This document shows, piece after piece, positions 55,839-64,000 of a DNA stretch of 64,000 nucleotides. The notes below the pieces were generated by a model. The model was given only the letters and a program-made list of their open reading frames with translations. It was not told the origin of the DNA and ran no database searches. The stretch's first letter is position 1; each line of letters opens with the position of its first letter. Source of the stretch: Pontederia crassipes (Eukaryota; Streptophyta; Magnoliopsida; Commelinales; Pontederiaceae); the NCBI GenBank assembly GCA_030549335.1, contig CM060195.1:16361501-16425500 (forward strand), given 5' to 3'. The translations under genes and the position numbers were made by a program.

Positions 55839-55851
55839 CTCCCCCAAGCTT
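55839..55851 (-). other. Second, internal polypurine-like block
   Basis: Minus strand AAGCTTGGGGGAG, identical to the terminal tract and preceded by CACTGAGGACAGTG, 1.1 kb upstream of it in element direction and not followed by an LTR. Confidence 0.8.
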
Positions 55852-55979
55852 GAACCAGACACTGTCCTCAGTGTTAAGCCAACAAGGGAAAGTGAAAAGA
55901 TAATATAGAAAAGCTAAAGAAATGAAAATAAAGAAAAGGGAAAAGATACAACCGGATTTATTGTCGGTGGAGAGATGCT

Positions 55980-56380
55980 CGGCCTCAATATATATATCGA
56001 TGAAGGTGTCGGTCGCAAAAGGTGTCGGTGAGAGGAGATCTCGGCCGATAATTGAGAGTCTCGACCGTAAAAGCTTGGCCGCAAAATTTTGTTGATGAAG
56101 ATCTCAGCCGTGCAATCTCGGCCATAAGAAACTGGCTGATGAAGAACCTCGGCCGTAAAAAAAAATATAGGAGGCGTGGAACTTTGGGCGTAACGAATAG
56201 GTGGTGGCGCTGGTGTTCGGGCGTAAGGAGTGATGGCGTCAGCTCTTCGGCCGTAAAATGAAGTCGGCGTGGAAGCTTGGCCGTAACGCACAAGGCTTAA
56301 GAGAGACTTCGGCCGTAAGGAGTTGGTTCGGCCGTAAAGAATGGAGTTTGCACAGGTGTCGGATTTTACGCCCTATTGTC
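55980..56380. repeat. CGGCCGTAA motif cluster in the 3' untranslated region
   Basis: About 14 copies of CTCGGCCGTAA, CTTGGCCGTAAC, TTCGGCCGTAAG and GGGCGTAAG-type words between the pol stop and the internal polypurine-like block. Confidence 0.82.
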
Positions 56381-56534
56381 ATGTCCGAAGTTCTCTCCTT
56401 CCACAGATGACTCAACAAAATAAAAACTATTAACATAACTAAAGATATTAATCAACAAACTAATGAAAGATTAAAAGAAAGGATAAAAATAGTTCTGATT
56501 TATAGTCGTCAGCTTGACTTTGTCAATTTGACAT

Positions 56535-59066
56535 TTAGATGGTAAACAGATTAATCATAGATAAATTTTGATAATATGTGTTATCATGATAGAGTTTAAG
56601 TCTATGTCCATTAACTTTAAATTTTTGTTTATGATCCAATGATTCAATTTCAAATGTTCCATAAGGTGAACAATTGATTATGATATAAGGGCCAGTCCAC
56701 CTTGATTTGAGTTTCCCAGGAAATAATTTGAGTTTACTATTGTAAAGAAGCACTCGTTGACCAGGTAAAAATTCTTTATGTTTAATATGCAGGTCATGTA
56801 ATTTTTTTGTACGTTCTTTATATAGTTTGCTGTTCTCATATGCATGATATCTAAACTCATCAAGCTCATTTAATTGTAATAATCTTTCTGATTGTGATGA
56901 TTTTAGATCCAGATTTAAAAATTTCGTTGCCCAATAAGCTTTATGTTCTAATTCCACTGGAAGGTGACATGATTTTCCAAAAACTAATCTATAAGGAGAG
57001 GTACCTATAGGTCTCTTAAAAGCGGTTCTATATGCCCAAAGTGCATCGTCTAGTTTCAAGGACCAATCCTTCCTAGATGAGTTCACAGTTTTCTCTAGAA
57101 TTCTTTTAATTTCTCTATTTGAAATTTCCACTTGTCCACAAGATTGGGCATGATATGGGGTACTAAGAAAGTGGTTGACTCCAAATCGGTTAAGAAGAGT
57201 TGACATTATTTTATTACAGAAATGTGTTCCATTGTCACTTATGATAGTCCTAGGTGTTCCAAATCGAGTAAAAATATTTTTTCTTAGAAAGTTGGCAACT
57301 ACCTTGGCCTCATTTGTTGGTGTGGCTACAGCTTCTACCCATTTGGAAACATAATCAACCGCCACTAAGATGTATTGGTTGTTAAAGGATTTAGGGAATG
57401 GTCCCATAAAGTCAATGCCCCAAACATCAAAAATATCACATTGTAAAATATTTGTGAGAGGCATTTCATCTCGACGAGAAATATTACCTGTCCTTTGGCA
57501 TTTGTCACAATACTTACAGTAGTTTCTTGCATCTCTGTAAATGGTTGGCCAATATAATCCACATTCAAGTACCTTAGCCGCTGTTCGATTGGGTCCAAAG
57601 TGTCCTCCAGCTTGTCCATCGTGGCAATGACTTAGGATATTATCAATCTCATCTTCGTGTACACATCTTCGAACTATTTGATCTGCACATAATCGAAAAA
57701 GGTAAGGATCTTCCCAGTGATAATTCTTAACATCAGATAAGAATTTCCTTTTTTGATGAGTGGTCATGCCCTTTGGAATGTAATGTCCTGCAAGGTAATT
57801 AGCAAAATCAGCGAACCATGGTGTAGTGTCAGAAATTTGAAAAATTGTAGAGAAAGAAAAAAGTTTCTCATCTGGAAATTCTTCAAGTATGTATGTGACT
57901 TCTCTTGGAGATGGCTCCAACCGAGATAGGTGATCAGCTAATAAGTTCTTAGTCCCTTTTTTGTCTTTTACTTCCACATTGAACTCTTGCAAAAGTAGTA
58001 TCCATCGGATTAGTCTAGGTTTGGCATCTTGTTTGCTCATCAAGTGCTTGATGGCTGCATGATCTGTGTATACAATGATTTTTGAACAAATTAGATATGA
58101 TCTAAACTTGTCAAAAGCAAAAATAATAGCAAGAAACTCCTTCTCTATTGTTGCATAATTTAGTTGGGCAGCATTTAATGTTCGGCTTGCATAATATATG
58201 ACATGAAATGTTTTATTCTTTCTTTGCCCCAACACAGCTCCAATAGCACCATCACTCGCGTCACACATCAGCTCGAATGGTAGAGACCAGTCTGGTGCAA
58301 CAACAATAGGTGCAAAAATTAGCATTTCCTTTAATGAATTAAAGGCAGCAAGACAATCTGAATTAAAATCAAATTTTGTGTCCTTAGCAAGAAGATTAGT
58401 TAAGGGTTTAGCCATTTTTGAAAAATATTTGATAAAACGATGATAAAATCCTGCGTGCCCAAGGAAGCTTCGAATGCCCTTCACATTGGTTGGAGGAGGC
58501 AGATTTGCAATAACATCTATCTTGGCCTTATCCACTTCAATTCCTTTTTCTGAGATTTTGTGGCCAAGAACTATACCCTCCTTAACCATGAAGTGACATT
58601 TTTCCCAGTTAAGGACCAAATTCGTTTCTTCACATCTCTGCAAAACTAAAAATAAGTTATCCAAACAGTTATTAAAAGAGCTACCAAAAAGTGTAAAATC
58701 ATCCATGAAAACTTCGAGTATCTTCTCATTCATGTCTGCAAAGATGGACATCATGCATCTCTGAAATGTTGCTGGAGCGTTGCATAGACCAAATGGCATC
58801 CTTCTATAGGCAAACGTTCCATATGGACATGTGAACGTTATCTTTTCTTGATCCTCAGGTGCTACTGCTATTTGATTGTATCCAGAATAGCCATCTAGAA
58901 AACAATAATAGCTATGACCTGCAACACGCTCCAACATTTGGTCAATAAAAGGTAATGGAAAATGATCTTTGCGGGTAGCATCATTAAGCTTCCTATAGTC
59001 TATACAGACTCTCCAACCTGTAACTGTTCTTTGAGGCACCAATTCATTATTTTTGTTACTTACCAC
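56535..59066 (-). pseudogene. RT - RNase H - integrase part of gag-pol (843 codons)
   Basis: The longest intact stretch of the young polyprotein. RT: residues 1-200, with FLDGYSGY (Asp58) and the catalytic FMDD at 120-123. RNase H: Asp269 in [15 protein letters not shown], Glu310 in TIEKEF, Asp335 in YTDH. Integrase zinc finger: [12 protein letters not shown] at about 480-490 and CKYCDKC near 517-523. Integrase core: Asp552 (WGIDFMGPF), Asp611 (ISDNGTHF) and Glu647 (CGQVE), exactly D,D35E. GPY-like C-terminus: [16 protein letters not shown] and RWTGPYIII; stop at 56535. No chromodomain, as in Athila/Tat. It opens only through a frame change near 59080, so it is not translated in frame with the upstream linker as the sequence stands. 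All catalytic residues are present. Confidence 0.93.
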
Positions 59067-59545
59067 AGTGATTCTCCTTTCTTAGGAACTACCTGCACAG
59101 GACTTATCCATGAACTATCAAAAATGGCATATATAATATCTGCATCAAGGAGTTTGATGACCTCCTTTCTTACAACTTCCTTTAAAGTTGGGTTGAGCCT
59201 CCTTTGATATTGAGCAATTGGCTTGGCATTGTCCTCCATCAAAATCTTGTGCATGCAAATGGTAGGAGAGATGCCCCTGATATCTGAGATCGACCAGGCA
59301 ATTGCTCTTTTGTGTTGCCTTAATACTTCTAAAAGTTGGTTTTCCATATCACCTGTCAAATCAGCATATATGATAACTGGGTAAGTGTCATTTTCAAGAA
59401 AAGCATATCTTAAATGAGATGAAAGTTCTTTAAGTTCAAATTTTGGAGAATAATCCAGTTTATTGTTTTCCGCCTCGAGTGTCTCTGTTGTTATTGGCGC
59501 ATTATTGTCTTCCACAATTTCTCTAGATTCCTCTACCATTTCCAA
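59060..59545 (-). pseudogene. Pre-RT linker of gag-pol, separate frame
   Basis: Carries the segment between protease and RT (FELKELSSHLRYAFLEND, AIAWSISDIRGISPTICMHKI, RRLNPTLKEVVRKEV) and the first RT residues ([14 protein letters not shown]). It ends at a premature stop at 59060. Upstream it overlaps the protease frame; the frame changes near 59556-59566 (protease to linker) and near 59075-59082 (linker to RT). The second looks like loss of one G in a short purine run. It is part of the same polyprotein gene as its neighbours. Confidence 0.88.
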
Positions 59546-60624
59546 AGCTTCCTTAGCATAGGATCTGAGATAAAATCTGCAACAATATCATCAAAAAAAT
59601 CAATCGTGTCATTTTCTAAAGAATCAATGGCATAACAGGATGAGTAATCAAAAGGTTGTTTGAGAGAATTTTTTATATTGAAAGTGATGTCTTCATTGTT
59701 GACGCGAAGTTTGAGCATCCCTTGTTGAACATCTATGAGTGCGTTTCCTGTTGCTAGGAATGGTCTCCCGAGGATGATTGGGGTTTTTTCATCTGCCTTC
59801 ATATCCAGAACAATAAAATCTGCAGGAAAAACAAATTTATCAACCTTTACCAAAACATCTCTTAATATTCCTCGGGGTCTCTTGCATGAAGAATCTGCGA
59901 ATTGAAGAGTCATGCTTGTTTCTTCAAGTTCTCCATAACCCAGCTGCACAAATATAGAATGTGGCATTAAACTAATACTAGCACCAAGATCACATAAAGC
60001 TTGTGCACAAAAGAATTTTCCTATAGTGTAAGGTATGGTGAAGGTTCCCGGATCTTTCATTTTTCTAGGTATATCTCGATCGTAAATGGCACTACACTCT
60101 GATGTCAACAATACTCTCTCAGTGTTTTCAAACCTTCTTCTTGAAGATAATATATCCTTCATGAATTTAGCATAGCTCGGCATCATTTGTAAAGCTTCAT
60201 GAAAAGGAATGTTAATAGATAATTGCTTCAAAATATCAAGAAAGCGAGAAAATTGCTTATCTAACTGTTCTTTGCGAAATTTCTGTGGATAGGGCAGATC
60301 CTTTATGTTAGTTTCTTTTTTCTTCAGATTGATATCTTCAGTAGTCTGATCTTGTGTCTTTAATGCTTCAGTTTCTTCTTTATGATCAATTACTCTTGGC
60401 GGGGAATCTGATCTCAGACTTCTCAATTGTTTCCCACTTCTAAGAGTCACAGCTTTGGTCTCTTCTTTAGGATTTTTCTCTGTATTGCTTGGAAGAGTTA
60501 CTGGTGCACGTCCTGTCATCATATTGGCCATCTGCCCTATTTGCGTTTCTAAATTCCTGATTGTAGCATCTTGATTGTTTGCCCTTGTTTTCCATTGTCT
60601 TCTGCATGGTTTGCATAGTGTCAA
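59533..60624 (-). pseudogene. Protease region of gag-pol, separate frame
   Basis: It begins with the gag C-terminal tail (IRNLETQIGQMANMMTGR, LPSNTEKNPKEETKAVTLRS), then a Lys/Glu-rich linker and FLDILKQLSINIPFHEALQMMPSYAKFM. The aspartic protease follows, with active site CDLGASISLMP. The DLGA form instead of DSGA/DTGA is usual in Athila/Tat elements. Next is the flap/second-half signature IILGRPFLATGNALID. It overlaps the gag frame by about 160 bp at one end and the linker frame by 13 bp at the other. Confidence 0.88.
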
Positions 60625-61873
60625 TAACTCTTGCCATCATTTCTTCCATAGGGTTAGTCGATTGTTGGACAGGAGCTTCTTGTTGCTTTCTCAAAAGTGT
60701 ATAATTTTGTGGATGAGCTTGATTCTGAAATTTCTCAAAAACTTGCCCTTGATTTGACCTATAAGGAAATTTCTGATTGTTCCTCCAACCATAGTCATTA
60801 TTCCTGAAAAATGGATTGGAGACAAAGTTAGCATTTTCAATATGATCGGGATTAGAAATGTTACCTTGAGGACAATAATTGCTCGCATGTCCTCCTCCAC
60901 AGTTGTTGCACACCATTAATGACATCATCTGCTCAAATTTTTGATTAAGTGACTCTAGCTGAGTCACTACTTCAGAAGAATTTCTACTTTCTGTAGCATG
61001 CACATCATGAGTTCGGCGAGATGGTCTCCTTTCTTGGCTCGACTTGAGGGCTACAGCTTCAATAATATCCTGTATCTCACTAGGACGTTTAGATCCCAGT
61101 ACTGTCCCTCCTGCTGATTGGTCGAGTTTGTCTTGATCTGCAGCTCGCAATCTATGGTAGAAATCTTCCATTACTTGCCATTTTGGAATTCTATTATCAG
61201 GAACTCTGGCCAGCAGTTCCTTATATCGTTCCCAGGCTTCATATAACGTCTCGTTATCGTCTTGAACAAATGCCCTCAACTCTCTTCGATATTTGCCTGC
61301 CTTTTGTGGTGGACAATATTTTCCAACAAACTTTTCTACTAGCTCCAACCAAGAATGAATCGATCCTGCAGGCAAAGTTTTAAACCAAGTGGAAACTTTG
61401 TCACGTAAAGATTGAGGAAATAATAATAAACGAATAACTTCAAAAGAAACATTATTATTTCTAAAGGTGCTCAGAGTGGCAAGAAATTTATCAAGGTGAT
61501 CGTGAGGGTCTTCATGAAATCCTCCTCCAAATTGGGATGCTTGTATCATCCTCACGATTGCGGGATTTATCTCAAAATTATTTGCGTTAATATCAGGCAG
61601 CACGATGCATGATTCTCGGTCACTGTATCTGGCCGAGACATATTCTCTCATAGAAAGTTCTGCTTCATCTTCTTGCCGATTATTATGTGGTGGAACCAGT
61701 TCATTTTGTTGCTCCAGTCTCTGATTGTCGTGTGCTTGTTCCGCCATTTTTCTTATATTTCTTCGTAATCGGCGATAGGTTCTTTCAATTTCAAGATCAA
61801 ATTCCAACAGTGGATTTGAACTTCTAGTGCGCTTATCAGAAGATTCCAGGATTGGTTGTGATTTAATTTTCAA
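60467..61873 (-). pseudogene. Gag region of gag-pol
   Basis: Retrotransposon gag: a capsid-like domain (ASQFGGGFHEDPHDHLDKFL, RLLLFPQSLRDKVSTWFKTLP, WLELVEKFVGKYCPPQKAGK, LYEAWERYKELLARVP), then one zinc knuckle CNNCGGGHASNYC (C-X2-C-X3-H-X4-C, the Athila-type spacing) and an Asn/Gln-rich tail. The first ATG is at 61747, but upstream residues (LEFDLEIERTYRRLRRN) look family-like, and the frame opens directly after a stop at codon TTG 61873. The original start may therefore have been at 61873, now TTG. The frame is lost near 60580-60592, where gag should continue into protease. Confidence 0.9.
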
Positions 61874-63358
61874 TTAGTACCTGCAACAACCAATTTTCAG
61901 TAAGATAAAAGAATAAAATATATACAAGAAGAAAGAAATTCAGATAATAGGTCCCGAAAAATGAGTTTTTAACAAATAAAGTCTTTCGGCACGATAGAAT
62001 TTGAAAATTTGTCATTAAAATTAATTTTCGAGAGGAACTTTTCAGAAATTCTTCAAACCAATACGAATACCAAATATTAATATCGACCAAAAGAATTTAT
62101 GATGATGTAACAAACCGCACAAAATAAGTCCGAACTAATTTGCGATCGTAAAGTTAATAATCAGACATAATTAAAAATTATTTTCAGAGAGGAAATAAGA
62201 TTGATCGGCCGTAATACAGAAATAGATTTACGGCCAAAATTAAATTAGTAATCCGAGACTCGTTCGGCCGTAAAAATCATAAAATAGTGCCGAAAGGATT
62301 CAACGTGAAGGCATAAACCAATTAAATTACGACCGTAACAAACTAGTTATCGTGGAATTTCGGTCGTAAGACAGAAAACCAAACAGGGTGTTCGATCGAA
62401 ATAAAAAATTCGAACGCAACATCGACGATTTAATCTTTTACGGCCGAAGAAGAGTGAGATTCATATCGGTCGTAAATCGATGAAAATTAAGTCGAACGTG
62501 AGTAAAACATCAACACATATAAATCGGCCGAAATGAGATTAAATCAAACTTATTCATTCAGAAATATATTACGGCCGAGAATGAAAAAATCACAAATAAA
62601 TTGGCCTAAAAGGTCGTAAGATGGCGTAAAAACAAATGTTCAGAAATTTTACGGCCGTAAAACCATGAGATCAATTCTCGGCCGTAAAAAAAATTAAATC
62701 GTCAATTAAGACGAGGTCACATCGGCCGAGATGAAGTCAACACGAGGCCGTAAAGAAAAATAGGGTTTCGGCCAAAATAATTTCGAATAAAACTTGAGAA
62801 TATTACCCCACTTAAATCTCGAAAATTGAATCATTACGGCCGAAAGTGAATTAAGTCGATTCCTTACGGTCGTAAAACAACAAAATCAGATCAAATCCAT
62901 ATGAAAAGTTCAAACAATTAAAATGTTACGGCCGAGAATGAAAATTGATTCGAATAGGGCGTAAAAAATTTAAACCATCGATAAACCGGGCGTAACAAGG
63001 TCAAATCAATATCCATTACTCATGGCGTAAAACAATGTTCGGATAAAAATATTACGGCCGTAAAGATTGAAAGTTTAGAATTCAGAAATCATTGCGAGGC
63101 CGTAAAATTAATAAAACCGACACATTAAATCTCGGTCATAAAATCATAAGTCGACAGTAATCCGAAATTCCGTAAAGCATTAGCCAAAGTCAACAATTTT
63201 AATCTAAAATGTCGCTACCTTTATCTGCAAAAGAAAAGATGTCAGTTTATTCACAAAAAATAATTAAAACAATTAATACATATTTATAAAGAATTATTTA
63301 CAATTTATTTACATCTCTTAATAATTCAAAAAAATCAGAAATTAATTAATAAAATATT
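61874..63358 (-). other. 5' leader of the young element
   Basis: About 1.5 kb between primer site and gag, with no convincing gene; a 75-codon frame at 61863-62090 is chance. The region 62190-63180 is filled with CGGCCGTAA-type words. Such long leaders are common in Athila/Tat elements and could hold the packaging signal. Confidence 0.7.
62190..63180. repeat. CGGCCGTAA motif cluster in the leader
   Basis: Roughly two dozen copies of TTACGGCCGTAA, ATCGGCCGAAAT, CTCGGCCGTAAAA, TACGGCCGAGAATG and decayed forms (GGGCGTAA, CGGTCGTAA) at 30-50 bp spacing. The core CGGCCG is palindromic, and several copies extend to TTACGGCCGTAA. Confidence 0.88.
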
Positions 63359-63375
63359 CCCCGGCAACGGCGCCA
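63359..63375 (-). other. Primer-binding site (tRNA-Asp type)
   Basis: Minus strand TGGCGCCGTTGCCGGGG, six bases downstream of the 5' LTR end. This is the primer site widely seen in plant Athila/Tat-type elements, complementary to the 3' end of a tRNA, usually given as tRNA-Asp. It fixes the element orientation and LTR boundary. Confidence 0.9.
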
Positions 63376-63381
63376 AAAACT

Positions 63382-64000
63382 TGATGCGTTTGATTTGTAA
63401 CAATTAAATTTGCTAGCAAGTGCACTAGTCGCTCAAGTAATATAGTAAAAAGGAGTAAGAGTGTCGAACCCACGAGGAATATTATTAATTTAATATCTGA
63501 ATTTATAAATTAATAAGAGAGGAAAAAAACATGGATTTTTGGAAAGAGGTTTTATGAAATAAAATAAAGATAATAAGATAATGGTGTTGAAGTTAGGCCT
63601 TAGGATGAAAATAGATCAGGATAAATATTTGAACCATAAAAGATAAATTTAATCTTTAAAGATGGATTAGAAATTTTCTCAAGTTATTAATTTACAAGAT
63701 TAACATCACAGAGTCCACAAACTGATAATTCTGCTATTTAATCCGGTAAATCAAACTATCTTAAATTTAATCAAACCTAAAGTCCCACAAACTGGTATTC
63801 GTCAGATAAGATTAAAATTAAGATGCATTAATATGAAAATCCTAGACTATTAATCACTCCACAAACTGGTTAGATTAACAGACCACATAAACTTGATTCT
63901 CCACACACTAGTTATCAAATTTATGTCAATTATTAATTTCACATAAAATCAGTTAATTTAATTAATGAATTCTGAAATCAAATAATCCACAAACTGGTAA
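63382..64000 (-). repeat. 5' LTR of the young element, partial
   Basis: Matches 53059-53690 (the end of the LTR in element direction) with three substitutions and one 11-bp indel by eye. The rest, including promoter and target duplication, lies beyond the window. Confidence 0.93.

Larger units (their letters stand above)
54745..56534 (-). other. Long 3' untranslated region of the young element
   Basis: It contains, in element direction, a CGGCCGTAA cluster (56380-55980), the second polypurine-like block (55851-55839), AT-rich DNA and a pair of diverged repeats with CATGTAGC(A/G)GG(C/T)TTT...GATC and CCC(C/G)TAGGG-like words (55095-55150 and 55265-55330). That repeat pair also has a relative near 47755-47830 in the old element (GTAGCAGGATTTCGATCGGC). 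No convincing reading frame, so no env-like gene in this copy. Confidence 0.65.
53059..64000 (-). mobile_element. Young Athila-like Ty3/gypsy element, nearly complete (5' LTR cut by window end)
   Basis: Minus-strand order: 5' LTR (64000 and beyond, to 63382), primer site (63375-63359), long leader (63358-61874), gag, protease, RT-RNaseH-integrase (to 56535), long 3' untranslated region, polypurine tract (54744-54732) and 3' LTR (54729-53059). LTR ends are TGATGC...GCATCA. The visible 619 bp of 5' LTR differ from the 3' LTR by three substitutions and one 11-bp indel by my count, so insertion is recent. It disrupts the pol of the older element; the left flank is CTCTT and the matching duplication would lie outside the window. 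No chromodomain; integrase D,D35E present. No env-position frame is evident. Confidence 0.93.

Noticed and set aside
55914..56436. Arg/Pro-rich minus-strand frames of 65-125 codons
   Set aside because: They are translations of the CGGCCGTAA motif cluster in the 3' untranslated region, in competing frames, with no retroelement domain.
54745..56534. Env-like gene in the young Athila-like element
   Set aside because: The region between pol and the polypurine tract has no long frame comparable to the 456-codon frame of the older element.

Overview
The window is non-genic repeat DNA from a flowering plant, probably a dicot; I would not name a species. The evidence is a long tandem satellite, plant-type LTR retrotransposons (Athila-like and Tekay-like Ty3/gypsy), a CACTA (En/Spm) DNA transposon with GT-AG introns, and a tRNA-Asp-type primer site. 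I found no host gene, tRNA, rRNA or CRISPR array. The combination looks pericentromeric or centromeric, but that is inference.

Layout. (1) 1-31342 is a roughly 148-bp satellite interrupted by two transposons. Array A (1-5154) runs forward. A truncated Athila-like element (5155-10347) follows. Array B (10346-14408 and 24942-31342) runs in the opposite orientation and is a different subfamily. Array B is split by a 10.5-kb CACTA element (14409-24941) with perfect 16-bp inverted ends and a TAA target duplication. That CACTA contains a solo LTR (15419-18399) of the same family as the 5155-10347 element. (2) 31343-46314 is a pile of related LTRs with TGTAA...TTACA ends in both orientations, with one nested solo LTR (35083-37655, TSD GTAAC). 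It also holds an internally deleted Tekay-type element (42039-45505) that keeps only the integrase C-terminus and chromodomain. (3) 46315-64000 is an old Athila-like element on the minus strand. It has a broken pol but a largely open reading frame in the env position. A much younger Athila-like element (53059 to beyond 64000, minus strand) has inserted into its pol.

How the parts work: the coding content is retroelement gag-protease-RT-RNaseH-integrase and CACTA transposase-type genes. None of the elements looks autonomous as it stands. The CACTA has lost the transposase core. The young Athila-like element has nearly identical LTRs, yet its gag-pol is cut by three frame changes. The old one has nonsense, frameshift and deletion damage.

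The most unusual signals are non-coding. Each retroelement family carries its own dense cluster of a short, mostly palindromic motif (CGGCCGTAA, GGTCGACCG, CACGGCCGTGAC, GATAACTTG) in LTRs and untranslated regions. All three Athila-like elements carry a second polypurine-tract-like block about 1 kb before the real one. The satellite has a nucleosome-sized monomer, six-monomer higher-order repeats and an orientation flip. All counts and alignments were made by eye.
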